A stretch of DNA of 64,000 nt, taken from contig NZ_JAGIAM010000002.1 of assembly GCF_017744835.1 (NCBI RefSeq), positions 62,001 through 126,000 of the forward strand, written 5' to 3'. The notes under the pieces are model-generated. The model saw only the letters and a list, made by a program, of their open reading frames with translations, made no database searches and had not been told where the DNA came from. Below, one piece after another: positions 44,882 to 54,017 of this stretch. This stretch comes from Sphingomonas sp. (GTDB lineage: Bacteria; Pseudomonadota; Alphaproteobacteria; Sphingomonadales; Sphingomonadaceae). Numbering within the stretch: the first letter of the stretch is position 1; each line of letters opens with the position of its first letter. The translations under genes and the position numbers were made by a program.

Positions 44882-46003
44882 GTGGCCGACGTCGTCGAAC
44901 TAACCAAGGCGCTGATTGCCGCCGAGAGCGTGACTCCGGCCCGGGGGAGCGTGTTCGACGTGCTCGAGGCCGCGCTCGTGCCGCTGGGCTTCGCGGTCGA
45001 GCGCTTCGTCGCCGGCGAGGCACCCGACGGGCCAGTCGAGAACCTGCTCGCGGTGCGCGGGAGCGGCGGCACGCATTTCGCCTTTGCCGGCCATCTCGAC
45101 GTGGTGCCCCCCGGCGCGGGCTGGACGAGCGGCGCGTTCGAGCCCGAGGTTCGCGGCGACCTGCTCTACGGGCGCGGCGCAGTCGACATGAAGGGCGCGA
45201 TCGCGGCGTTCGTCGCCGCGGCGGCGCGGCTGCCTGCGGATGCGGGGACGCTCAGCCTGATCATCACCGGCGACGAGGAAGGCCCGGCCACCTATGGCAC
45301 GCAGAGCCTGATCGCGCGCATGGCCGAGCTCGGGCTGCAGCCCGAGCTGTGCCTGGTCGGCGAGCCGACTTCGGTCAACCGGCTGGGAGACATGATCAAG
45401 ATCGGCCGGCGCGGATCGACCGTGATCGACATCGAGGTCCGCGGCCGCCAGGGCCATGTCGCCTACCCGCACCTCGCCGACAATCCGATCCCCCGCCTCG
45501 TCCGCGCGCTGACCGAGATCGATGCGATCGTGCTCGACGAGGGCAGCGACTGGTTCCAGCCCTCGAACATCGAGCCGCTCACGATCGACGTCGGCAATCC
45601 GGCGACCAACGTCATCCCCGGCGCGGCGCGCGCGCGGCTGTCGATCCGGTTCAACGATGCGCACCGGGGCGCCGACCTCATCGCCCGGATCGAGGAAGTC
45701 GTGCGCCGCCACGCGCCCGACAGCGACGTGCGCGGGCGCGTCTATGGCGAGGCGTTCCTCACCGAGCCGGGGCGGCTCTCGTCGCTGGTCTCGGGCGCGA
45801 TCGAGGCCAAGCTGGGCGTGACTCCCGAGCTTTCGACCACGGGCGGTACGTCGGACGCGCGCTATCTGGTGAAGGTCTGCCCGGTGGTGGAGTTCGGGCT
45901 GCTCAATGCGACGATGCACAAGCTCGACGAGGCGGTGGCGCTGGCCGATTTGGCGGCGCTCGCGGACGTGTATGAGGAAGTGCTGCGGCGGGTGTTTGCC
46001 TGA
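44882..46003 (+). CDS. dapE: Succinyl-diaminopimelate desuccinylase
   Basis: 373 residues, M20 peptidase family. Zinc-site segments FAGHLDVVPPG, GRGAVDMKGAIAAF and ITGDEEGPA are typical of DapE, with the C-terminal STTGGTSDARY and MHKLDE. It makes LL-diaminopimelate in lysine and peptidoglycan synthesis. GTG 44882 with GGGAGG five bases upstream is preferred to the in-frame ATG at 44828. Confidence 0.92.
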   Translation: MADVVELTKALIAAESVTPARGSVFDVLEAALVPLGFAVERFVAGEAPDGPVENLLAVRGSGGTHFAFAGHLDVVPPGAGWTSGAFEPEVRGDLLYGRGAVDMKGAIAAFVAAAARLPADAGTLSLIITGDEEGPATYGTQSLIARMAELGLQPELCLVGEPTSVNRLGDMIKIGRRGSTVIDIEVRGRQGHVAYPHLADNPIPRLVRALTEIDAIVLDEGSDWFQPSNIEPLTIDVGNPATNVIPGAARARLSIRFNDAHRGADLIARIEEVVRRHAPDSDVRGRVYGEAFLTEPGRLSSLVSGAIEAKLGVTPELSTTGGTSDARYLVKVCPVVEFGLLNATMHKLDEAVALADLAALADVYEEVLRRVFA

Positions 46004-46005
46004 TC

Positions 46006-46110
46006 GTCACCCCCGCGAAAGCGGGGGTCCAGCTCCGGACGCCTCAGCTAAATTCACCGGCGCATTCGCGGATGCCGCGGGAGATGGGTCCCCGCTTTCG
46101 CGGGGATGAC
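46006..46110. repeat. REP-type palindrome pair
   Basis: Two hairpins in inverted order (CCCCCGC-GAAA-GCGGGGG and CCCCGC-TTTC-GCGGGG) are joined by about 60 bp. This matches the interspersed palindromic elements seen between many sphingomonad genes. It sits between the dapE and GGDEF/EAL stops. Confidence 0.75.
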
Positions 46111-46120
46111 GAAGTTGGGC

Positions 46121-47791
46121 TCAGGAAGCTGCCCGGCGCGGCTCGAACTTGCGGGTCCAGTCGAGGAACTCGGCCTCGGCCATCGGGGCGGCGATGCAAT
46201 AGCCTTGGAGGACGTCGCAGCCGATCACGCGGAGCACCGCGGCCTGGTCCTCGCTCTCGACGCCCTCGGCGACGGCCTGGCAGCCGAGGCCGTGGATCAG
46301 CCCGACGATCGCCTGGGCGATGGTGCGCGCCTCGGGCTGGGCTACGACATGCTCGACCAGGCAGCGGTCGAGCTTGACGCGGTCCACCGGCAGCTCGCGC
46401 AGCCGGGCGACGTTGGAGTAGCCGGTGCCGAAATCGTCGATCGCGATGCTGGCGCCGTCGGCGCGCAGCGCGGCGATGGCCTCGAGCACTTCGCCCGAGC
46501 AATTCATCGCCAGCGTCTCGCTGATCTCGAGCTCGAGCAGCGAGGCCGGCGCGCGGGCCGCGTGCATCGCGGCGCGGAGCTGGCGGAAGAAGCCGGCATG
46601 GTCGATCTGGCGCGGGCTGATGTTGACCGCGAGCCGCTGTTCGATGCCGAGGCGCCCCCAGCGCGAGATGGTCTCGGCGACGCTCGTCACCACCCAAGCG
46701 CCGATCTCGACGATCAGCCCGGTCTCCTCGGCACGCTCGATGAAGCTGCCCGGCAGCTTGATCCCGTCGCGATGCCGCCAGCGCAGCAGCGCCTCGGCGC
46801 CGGTGATGCTGCCGTCGCGAGCGCTCACCTGCGGCTGGAAGACGAGTGAGAATTCCTCCTTCTCGACCGCCTCGCGCAGTTCGCCCTCGAGCAGCACGCG
46901 TTCCTCGATCCGCGCGGCGAGCGTGTCGGTGAAATGCTCGAAACGACCGCGGCCGAGCGACTTGGCGTGGTACATGGCGGCGTCTGCGGCGCGCATCAGG
47001 TCGTGGAGCGTCGCGCCGTGATGCGGCCGCGTCGCCACGCCGATCGAGGCGCCGATCGTCACTTGCTGCTCGGCGAGCTCAAAGGGCTTGGAGAGCTCGA
47101 CCAGGATCGCGTGGCCGATGCGATCGGTCGCGGCGCGCGCCGCGACGCCCGGCGCGAACAGCGTGAACTCGTCGCCTGCCAATCGACCGACCAACGGGGC
47201 CTCGCTCCCCTCTTCCGCCATCTTGTCGACAAGCCCCCGCAGCCGCGATGCGACCATGCCGAGCAGCACGTCGCCCTGTGCATGGCCGAGCGTGTCGTTG
47301 ACCGATTTGAACCGGTCGAGATCGATGAAATAGAGGACCGCGCCCGCATCCGAAGGCAGTTCGGCGAGCGCGCCTTCGACGGTCTGGCGGAAATGGGTGC
47401 GATTGGGCAGGCCCGTCACCGGATCGAACATCGCGAGCCGGCGGACATGGTCGAAATGGGTGTGGAGCTGGCTGAACAGCGCGTCCATCGCATCGGCGAG
47501 CTGGGGTACGCATTCGCGCACCTCCTCCGGAGTGCCGCCCTCGAGATCGCCCTTGGCAGCGGTCGCCATCCGATCGATCGCGGCGTCGATCGCGCCGGCG
47601 GTCGAGGCGATGCTACGCTCGGCCGAGGCCCAGCTCAGGACGCCGCAGACGATCGCCGCGGTCAACGCCAGCCCGGCGCTGCCAACCGTCACGCGCCCCG
47701 GTGAAACCGCGGCGAGCGCAAGGATGAACACCACCGCTCCGGCGCACACCGCGAAGGCGATCGCGCGACTCTTGAGCGAAAAACCGTCCAC
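46121..47791 (-). CDS. Membrane-anchored GGDEF/EAL cyclic-di-GMP protein
   Basis: 556 residues. Two N-terminal membrane helices (AIAFAVCAGAVVFILALAAV and VGSAGLALTAAIVCGVLSW) lead to a GGDEF domain (MFDPVTGLPNR; signature AGDEF) and an EAL domain. The EAL active-site residues look complete: EALLRW, the Glu in LELEISET, DDFGTGYSN and AEGVES. It is therefore a likely phosphodiesterase; cyclase activity with AGDEF is possible but uncertain. No periplasmic sensor domain of note lies between the helices. Confidence 0.9.
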   Translation of the reverse strand: MDGFSLKSRAIAFAVCAGAVVFILALAAVSPGRVTVGSAGLALTAAIVCGVLSWASAERSIASTAGAIDAAIDRMATAAKGDLEGGTPEEVRECVPQLADAMDALFSQLHTHFDHVRRLAMFDPVTGLPNRTHFRQTVEGALAELPSDAGAVLYFIDLDRFKSVNDTLGHAQGDVLLGMVASRLRGLVDKMAEEGSEAPLVGRLAGDEFTLFAPGVAARAATDRIGHAILVELSKPFELAEQQVTIGASIGVATRPHHGATLHDLMRAADAAMYHAKSLGRGRFEHFTDTLAARIEERVLLEGELREAVEKEEFSLVFQPQVSARDGSITGAEALLRWRHRDGIKLPGSFIERAEETGLIVEIGAWVVTSVAETISRWGRLGIEQRLAVNISPRQIDHAGFFRQLRAAMHAARAPASLLELEISETLAMNCSGEVLEAIAALRADGASIAIDDFGTGYSNVARLRELPVDRVKLDRCLVEHVVAQPEARTIAQAIVGLIHGLGCQAVAEGVESEDQAAVLRVIGCDVLQGYCIAAPMAEAEFLDWTRKFEPRRAAS

Positions 47792-47862
47792 TTAGACTGC
47801 CGATCCCCACCAGCCCGGCGCGAGCGCGCCCCTCTTCAACAGGCAGGTCTGGCAGACAGAAG

Positions 47863-48468
47863 TTAAGAATTTCGTGAGGGGTGCCCGCGCTCGCGCCGCA
47901 GCACGATGTAGAGCGCGCCGGTGCCGCCGTGGCGCGGATGCGCGCCGCGCACAGCGGCGATGCGATCGGCGTGGCGCGAGGCGGCGAGCCAGTCCCCCAC
48001 CGCCGCACGGATCGCCCCGCGCGCATGCGGCCGCTCCGATTCGGGCCGCGGGGGTTTGCCGGTGATCAGCAGCAGCACGCGGTCGCCGCGGCGGATCGCG
48101 GCATCGAGCCCGCGGTCGAGCAGGTCATAGGCCGAGGCGAGGCTGTGGCCGTGCAGGTCGATGCTCGACTCGGGTGCCACCATCCCGCGGCCGAGCTTGC
48201 GGTCCCAGGAGGCGTCGAGTGTCTGCGGCGGCTCCTTGCGCGGCGGTACGATCGGCGCAGGCGCGGCGGCGCGGCGCGGCTTGGGCGCCGGGCGGACCGG
48301 TTCGGGACGCGCAGCTGGCGTTGGTGCGGCAGGCTCTTCGGGCGCGGGAGGACGCGCCGGGGCGCGGGCCGAGGCGAGCGGCTTCACCGTGGCGATCACG
48401 CGCTTCCAGAGCGCGGCTTCCTCGGGCGCGAGCGCGCGGACTCGGGAGCCGGTTCCCCGGCCGCTCAC
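47863..48468 (-). CDS. Smr-domain protein
   Basis: 201 residues. The N-terminal half is a Pro/Ala-rich linker. The C-terminal Smr (MutS2-like) domain has IDLHGHSLASAYDLLDRGL and the HGGTGALYIVLRR segment, with a TGKP turn. Smr domains are nucleic-acid nickases or RNA-acting endonucleases. The start overlaps the mltA stop by 4 bp, placing it last in the tim44-like/mltA/smr unit. Confidence 0.88.
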   Translation of the reverse strand: MSGRGTGSRVRALAPEEAALWKRVIATVKPLASARAPARPPAPEEPAAPTPAARPEPVRPAPKPRRAAAPAPIVPPRKEPPQTLDASWDRKLGRGMVAPESSIDLHGHSLASAYDLLDRGLDAAIRRGDRVLLLITGKPPRPESERPHARGAIRAAVGDWLAASRHADRIAAVRGAHPRHGGTGALYIVLRRERGHPSRNS

Positions 48469-49805
48469 GGTGCCGGCGCGGCAGCCGCGAGGCGCGCCGC
48501 GGCGGCTTGGGGCAGCAGCAGCCAGGCGGTGCCGCGTGCCGACATGCCGCCGGCGATCGCGCGCGCGTCGTCGCCCGCGCCCCAGAAGGTGTCGAAGCGG
48601 TTGGAGCCCTTGATCGCGCCGCCGGTATCCTGCGCCACCCAGAGGCCGGTGGCATCGGTGCGGTCCATCGACAGGAACACCGGTGCGCCGAGCGGCACGA
48701 ACTTTGGATCGGCCGCCACGGTCGTCCAGCCGGTCACGGCATAGCCCATCGCGCCGAGCGGGCCAGCGCCGGTGAGCTCCTGGAAGAAGACGAAGCTCTT
48801 GTTCTCGCGCATGATCGCGCGGCCTTCCTCGGGGTGCTCGCGCAGCCAGGCGACGATTCCCTGCATCGAGGCCTGGCCCGGGCCGAGCAGCCCGCGGTCG
48901 CGCATCAGCTTGCCGATTCCGGTATAGTCGCGGCCGTTCTGGCCGGCATAGCCGATCCGCATCACCCCACCGTCGGGGAGCCGCAGCCGGCCCGAGCCCT
49001 GGACCTGGAGGAAGAAGATCTCGACCGGATCGGCCGCCCAGGCGATCACCGGGGCGCGGCCCTGAAGCGCGCCTTCCTCGATCGCGGTGCGGTCGAAATA
49101 AGGAACGAAGCTCTTGCCGTCGACGCGGCCGCGGATGCGCTTGCCCTTGAGGTCGTCGGAGAAGAGGCCGAGGTCGGCCTCGATCAGGTCGCTGGGGACG
49201 CCGTAGATCGGCACGTCATAGCCGGGGCGCCGCTCGCGCGAGCCGTGGATCTCGGGCTCGTAATAGCCGGTGGCGAAGGCGCGGCCGTCGCCGACCTGCA
49301 CTGCAGTGAACTGCTCGGCGAAGAAGCGGCGGGCGTCGCGCGCGGGCCAGTCGGCCGCGGCCTGGCAGGCCGGCGTCCAGTCTGCGCCGCGGGTGAGGCC
49401 GCTGGCGTCGGTGCGGCGCTGGAGGCCGGGGCAGCTCAGCCGGAAGGCGGCGAGCGCGCGCTCGGCCGATTCCTGCGTGATCGGGAGCTGGTCGATCGCG
49501 GGACCGGGGACGGTGCCGGCGGCGACGGCGGTGGTCGCCCCCGCGGCAGTCACCGGAGCCGGCGCCGGCGGCAGCGGCGTGGCCGGCGTGGGCTGGCGCG
49601 CGGGCAGGTTGGCCGGGGTCTCGGGAATTGCCGACGGGCGCGGCGTGGAGCGCGGCGTGGGCCTGGGAGCCGGCGACGGCGCGGGACGCGTCGCGGGCGC
49701 ATTGGGCTGGGCGGGCGGGACGATCCCCGACGAACAGGCCCCGAGCAATGCGAGCGCGGCAACGCTGCCAAGACGCGCGGGCGCGCCTCCCCCCAAAACG
49801 CGCAT
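48465..49805 (-). CDS. mltA: Membrane-bound lytic murein transglycosylase A
   Basis: 446 residues. Lipobox ALLGACSS is followed by a long Pro/Ala-rich linker, then the MltA barrel (FATGYYEPEIHGSRERRPGYDVPIYG) and a C-terminal 3D domain with the Asp residues in FLSMDRTDATGLWVAQDTGGAIKGSNRFD. It cleaves glycan strands of peptidoglycan with anhydro-muramic ends. ATG 49805 has AAGGAGAG upstream. It belongs to an operon with the Tim44-like and Smr genes. Confidence 0.93.
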   Translation of the reverse strand: MRVLGGGAPARLGSVAALALLGACSSGIVPPAQPNAPATRPAPSPAPRPTPRSTPRPSAIPETPANLPARQPTPATPLPPAPAPVTAAGATTAVAAGTVPGPAIDQLPITQESAERALAAFRLSCPGLQRRTDASGLTRGADWTPACQAAADWPARDARRFFAEQFTAVQVGDGRAFATGYYEPEIHGSRERRPGYDVPIYGVPSDLIEADLGLFSDDLKGKRIRGRVDGKSFVPYFDRTAIEEGALQGRAPVIAWAADPVEIFFLQVQGSGRLRLPDGGVMRIGYAGQNGRDYTGIGKLMRDRGLLGPGQASMQGIVAWLREHPEEGRAIMRENKSFVFFQELTGAGPLGAMGYAVTGWTTVAADPKFVPLGAPVFLSMDRTDATGLWVAQDTGGAIKGSNRFDTFWGAGDDARAIAGGMSARGTAWLLLPQAAAARLAAAAPAP

Positions 49806-49818
49806 CAAGCCGCTCTCC

Positions 49819-50484
49819 TTATGCTTCGTCGGTCTCGACCAGCTTCCAATTGGGGTCGTCGCTGCGCAGGTTGCGCGCGAAGGTCCAGATGTCGTGCGTC
49901 GCGACCGCGTCGCTGAGCGAGCCGGCGACGACATTGCCCTCGCCGTCGCGCGTCACCGCCGCGATGTCAGCGTCGAAGCGCACCGCGATGCGGGCGGTGC
50001 GGCCCTCGACCGAAGCCTCAGCGATCGACGCGCGGTCGATCGTGATCAGGCGGTTGTCGAGCACATGGCCCGCTTCCTTTCGCGCCTGGATCGCCTCGGC
50101 GAAGGCATTGCGCACATCGTCCTCGACAAGCCAGGCCAAAGTTTCCTCGTCGCCCTTCCAGAAGGCCTCGAGGATCATGCGATAGGCGGCCTTGGCGCCA
50201 TCGACGAACTGGGCGACGTCGAAGCTCGAATCGGCGGCGATCACGGCGCGCAGGCCGTTCTCGGCACCCGCCTCGATCACGCGGCTGCCGGTCTCGCGGA
50301 CTTCGGGCTTGAGGTCGATCGTGCGCGGCAGCGGGGCCGCGGCGACGCGCTCCTCGGCCGGCTTGGGAAGCGGCTGCTCATGGCCCGTGCGCTTGCCCAG
50401 CACCGAATAGAGTCGGAACGCCAGGAAACCGGCCACCATCGCGAACAGGATAACGTAGAACACTGAGCCTCCGAAGCTTTGCAT
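49819..50484 (-). CDS. Tim44-like domain protein
   Basis: 221 residues. One N-terminal membrane segment (VFYVILFAMVAGFLAFRLYSVLG) is followed by the Tim44-like domain (AYRMILEAFWKGDEETLAWLVEDDVRNAF). In alphaproteobacteria such proteins (TimA) are inner-membrane proteins related to mitochondrial Tim44. It is the first gene of the operon with mltA and smr and is divergent from secB, the common order. Confidence 0.9.
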   Translation of the reverse strand: MQSFGGSVFYVILFAMVAGFLAFRLYSVLGKRTGHEQPLPKPAEERVAAAPLPRTIDLKPEVRETGSRVIEAGAENGLRAVIAADSSFDVAQFVDGAKAAYRMILEAFWKGDEETLAWLVEDDVRNAFAEAIQARKEAGHVLDNRLITIDRASIAEASVEGRTARIAVRFDADIAAVTRDGEGNVVAGSLSDAVATHDIWTFARNLRSDDPNWKLVETDEA

Positions 50485-50623
50485 CCGTACATAGGCCTTC
50501 GCGCCGCTGGATTCAAATCGTGGTCCCTGCCGCCGATTGAACTGCCGCGACGCCCCTGCTAGGCGCGCATTCGAACCAAACGCGTCACATGCGCGAAACT
50601 TTCCGACCAACAAGGAATCTTCG

Positions 50624-51133
50624 ATGGCTGAGAACGAGACCCCCGCCGAATTCGGCGAACCCGCAGGCAACGGCGCGGACACCACGCCCGCCGCGGGGGT
50701 CATCTCGCAATATGTGAAGGACCTGTCCTTCGAGAACCCGAACGCCCCGGCGATCTACCAGTCGCAGGTCGCGCCGGCGATCGACGTGCAGTTCAATATC
50801 GGCTCGGGCCAGGTGGGCGACGACGTCTATGAAGTCGTCCTGAAGATCGAAGTCCGCGCGACCGCCGACAACCAGACCGCCTTCCTGGTCGACCTGAGCT
50901 TCGCCGGCCTGTTCGCGCTCCGCAACATCCCGCAGGAGCAGCTCGATCCGTTCCTGCTCGGCGAAGCGCCGCGCATCCTCTTCCCCTTCGCGCGCCGCGT
51001 GCTGGCCGACGCCGTCCGCGACGGCGGCTTCCCGCCGCTGTTGCTCGAGCCGATCGACTTCGGCGGCATCTACATGCAGCAACGCGCCCAGGCCGAGCTC
51101 GGCCAGTCGGGCGAGCCGGCCGGCAACGCCTGA
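50624..51133 (+). CDS. secB: Protein-export chaperone SecB
   Basis: 169 residues. The conserved core includes QYVKDLSFENPNAP, DVYEVVLKIEVRA and ILFPFARRVLADAVRDGGFPPLLLEPIDF. It is a cytosolic tetrameric chaperone delivering unfolded precursors to SecA. The start is ATG 50624 behind AAGGA. It is divergent from the Tim44-like gene; a hairpin at 51142-51173 follows. Confidence 0.95.
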   Translation: MAENETPAEFGEPAGNGADTTPAAGVISQYVKDLSFENPNAPAIYQSQVAPAIDVQFNIGSGQVGDDVYEVVLKIEVRATADNQTAFLVDLSFAGLFALRNIPQEQLDPFLLGEAPRILFPFARRVLADAVRDGGFPPLLLEPIDFGGIYMQQRAQAELGQSGEPAGNA

Positions 51134-51141
51134 GGCAATGC

Positions 51142-51173
51142 GGGGAGCAGGCACGCGACCGTGACTGCTCCCC
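51142..51173 (+). terminator. Hairpin after secB
   Basis: GGGGAGCAG pairs with CTGCTCCCC over a 14-nt loop, nine bases beyond the secB stop and before murJ. The T tract is short. Confidence 0.55.
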
Positions 51174-51203
51174 TCTCCTTTCCAGTGAGACGCTAGCGCC
51201 GCG

Positions 51204-52775
51204 ATGAAGCTCGTCCGCAGCCTCGGTTCGGTCGGCGGGCTCACGCTCGCGAGCCGCATCCTCGCGCTGGTGCGCGATTCGCTCCAGGCGCGCTACGTCG
51301 GCGCCAATTTCGCGTCGGATGCGTTCCTCGTCGCCTTCCGCCTGCCCAACATGTTCCGCGCCTTCTTCGCGGAAGGGGCCTTCTCGTCGGCGTTCATCCC
51401 GATGTTCAACCGCAAGCTCGCCGAGAGCGGCGGCGAGCGCGGGCCGGCCTTCGACTTCGCCGAGCGCACGCTGGCGGTGCTGTTCGCCTTCCTCGTGGTG
51501 ATGACGGTGGCGATGCTCGCCGCGGCATGGCCGCTGACCGCGATCCTCTCGGGCGGCTTTCACAAGCAGAGCCCGACTCACGAGCAATTCGCCTTCGCAG
51601 TCGAATTGAGCCGGATCACCATCCCCTATCTGATGCTGATCTGCCTCGCCTCGCTGCTCGGTGGCATCCTCAACTCGCTCGACAAATTCTGGGTCAACGC
51701 GGCGGCGCCGATCCTGCTCAACATCGCGATGGTGACCGCGCTGTTCGTCTTCCACGGCACGCCCGAGGAGACGGCGCGCGCCCAGGCGATCTCGGTGCCG
51801 GTGGGCGGCCTTGCCCAGCTCGCGTGGCTGTGGATCGCGTGTCGGGCGAGCGGCGTGTCACTGCGGCCCCGCCTGCCGCGGCTCGATCCCGAAGTGCGGC
51901 GGCTGATGAAGCTGATCCTGCCGGCGGCGCTGGGCGCGGGCGCCGTGCAGCTCAACCTCGTCATCTCGACGGCGCTTTCGGGTTATCTGCTGGGCGAAGG
52001 CTCGATCTCGTACATCTATTATGCCGACCGGCTGAACCAGCTGCCGCTGGGGATGATCGGCATCGGGCTCGGCACGATCCTGCTCCCCACCATCTCGCGG
52101 CTGCTGGGCGCGGGCGAGGAAGCGCAGGCGATGGAGACGCAGAACCGCGGCACCGAGCTGGCGATGTTCCTGACGCTGCCGGCGATGGTGGCGCTGATCG
52201 TCGCCGCCGAGCCGATCGTGCGCGGGCTCTTCCAATACGGCCACTTCACTGCCGACGACACGATCAAGAGCGCCTGGGCACTCGCCGGGTTCTCGATCGG
52301 CCTGCCCTCCTATGTGCTCGTGAAGGTGCTGACCCCCGGCTATTACGCCCGGCAGGACATGCGCACGCCAGTGCGTTTCGCAACCATTTCGGTCGGCGTG
52401 AACATCGCCGCCAACCTGGCGCTGATCCCGCTGATCGGCCATGTCGGCCCGCCACTCGCGACTGCGCTGTCGTCGACGGTCAATGTGTGGATGCTCTATC
52501 GCACGCTGGTGCGCCGCGGCCATTTCGTCGCCGACGCGCAGCTGAGGCGCCGGCTCCCCCGCCTCGCACTCGCCGCGGTGCTGATGGGCGTGGCGGTCTA
52601 TGCGTTCGAGGGGCTGCTCGATCCGTGGCTCAACGGCTTCCTGTGGCAGCGCTACACCGCGCTGGTCGTGCTGGTCGGTGCCGGCGTCGCGATCTATGGC
52701 GCCGCCTGCTTCGTCACGCGCGCATTCCTGCTTTCGGACATCAAGGCGCTGGTGCGCCGCCGCGCCGCGCGCTAG
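51204..52775 (+). CDS. murJ: Lipid II flippase MurJ
   Basis: 523 residues with about 14 membrane segments. The N-terminal VGGLTLASRILALVRDSLQARYVGA and FRLPNMFRAFFAEGAFSSAFIP are classic MurJ/MviN motifs. It flips lipid II across the inner membrane for peptidoglycan synthesis. It lies between secB and trpS on the same strand. Confidence 0.95.
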   Translation: MKLVRSLGSVGGLTLASRILALVRDSLQARYVGANFASDAFLVAFRLPNMFRAFFAEGAFSSAFIPMFNRKLAESGGERGPAFDFAERTLAVLFAFLVVMTVAMLAAAWPLTAILSGGFHKQSPTHEQFAFAVELSRITIPYLMLICLASLLGGILNSLDKFWVNAAAPILLNIAMVTALFVFHGTPEETARAQAISVPVGGLAQLAWLWIACRASGVSLRPRLPRLDPEVRRLMKLILPAALGAGAVQLNLVISTALSGYLLGEGSISYIYYADRLNQLPLGMIGIGLGTILLPTISRLLGAGEEAQAMETQNRGTELAMFLTLPAMVALIVAAEPIVRGLFQYGHFTADDTIKSAWALAGFSIGLPSYVLVKVLTPGYYARQDMRTPVRFATISVGVNIAANLALIPLIGHVGPPLATALSSTVNVWMLYRTLVRRGHFVADAQLRRRLPRLALAAVLMGVAVYAFEGLLDPWLNGFLWQRYTALVVLVGAGVAIYGAACFVTRAFLLSDIKALVRRRAAR

Positions 52776-52880
52776 GGCGCGCTTCGTCCTCGACATCCCC
52801 GTGCGGCCGCGCCCCCGCCGTCCAGGACCCGCGGCCCGTCCAAAGGCCGAACGGTCAACCCGGGCGCATGGAGTAAGACG

Positions 52881-53879
52881 ATGCGTGTCCTTTCGGGCAT
52901 CCAGACCACCGGCAACCTGCACCTCGGCAACTATCTCGGCGCGATCAAGCAGTGGGTGGCGATGCAGGGGACGCAGAAGCCCGGCGAATGCCTGTTCTTC
53001 CTCGCCGATCTCCATGCGCTGACCGGCAACATCACGCCCGCCGAGCTCGCCAATTCGACGATCGAGATGGCCGCCACGCTGATGGCCGCGGGGATCGACG
53101 ACCGATCGGTGCTGTTCAACCAGGCGCGCGTCCCCGCGCATGCCGAGCTGTGCTGGATCCTCCAGGGCACCGCGCGCATGGGGTGGCTCAACCGCATGAC
53201 CCAGTGGAAGGACAAGGCCGGCAAGAATCGCGAAGGCGCGGCAGTGGGCCTGTTCACCTACCCCGTGCTCCAGGCCGCCGACATCCTGCTCTACCAGACC
53301 ACGCACGTGCCGGTGGGCGAGGACCAGAAGCAGCATCTCGAGCTCACGCGCGACGTGGCGACCAAGTTCAACACCGATTTCGGCGTCGAGCTGTTCACCC
53401 TGCCCGAGCCGATGATCAGCAAGGAAGCGCCGCGCATCATGTCCTTGCGGGACGGCAGCGCGAAGATGTCCAAGTCCGATCCCTCGGACATGAGCCGCAT
53501 CAACCTGATCGACGACGACGACACGATCGCCCAGAAGCTGCGCAAGGCCAAGACCGACCCCGAGCCTCTGCCCGATTCGTTCGACGCGCTGGCGGAGCGG
53601 CTCGAGGCGAAGAATCTGGTGACGATCTTCGCCGCGCTTTCCGACCGCACGCCGCAGTCGGTGGTCGAGGAGTTCGCGGGCAAGGGCTTCGGCGCGTTCA
53701 AGCCGGCACTGGCCGACCTCGCCGTCTCGGTGCTCGGCCCGGTGCGCGAACGGCTGGTGAAGCTGCTCGACGACCGCGCCGCGGTGGGCGAAGCGCTGGC
53801 CAAGGGCGCCGAGCGCGCCGACGCCATCGCCGCGCCGACGCTCAAGGCCGCGCAAAAGGCCGTCGGCTTGCAGGTCTGA
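52881..53879 (+). CDS. trpS: Tryptophanyl-tRNA synthetase
   Basis: 332 residues, class I. The HIGH equivalent is TTGNLHLGNYLGA and the KMSKS loop is GSAKMSKSDPSD. It charges tRNA-Trp in the cytoplasm. It follows murJ by about 105 bp, and no terminator was seen between them, so co-transcription is possible. Confidence 0.96.
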   Translation: MRVLSGIQTTGNLHLGNYLGAIKQWVAMQGTQKPGECLFFLADLHALTGNITPAELANSTIEMAATLMAAGIDDRSVLFNQARVPAHAELCWILQGTARMGWLNRMTQWKDKAGKNREGAAVGLFTYPVLQAADILLYQTTHVPVGEDQKQHLELTRDVATKFNTDFGVELFTLPEPMISKEAPRIMSLRDGSAKMSKSDPSDMSRINLIDDDDTIAQKLRKAKTDPEPLPDSFDALAERLEAKNLVTIFAALSDRTPQSVVEEFAGKGFGAFKPALADLAVSVLGPVRERLVKLLDDRAAVGEALAKGAERADAIAAPTLKAAQKAVGLQV

Positions 53880-54017
53880 TCGCGGCGGGAAAAACCTTCC
53901 ACCGCCTTTGGCGCCCCCCTCACCCCGCGCGCGAGGATCGACCGGAAACGGCCGCTGCCCGCAGCGTTACGCCGCCGCCCGGGAGCGCATCCGCGCTCCC
54001 CAGTCGAGGGTGCGTCG

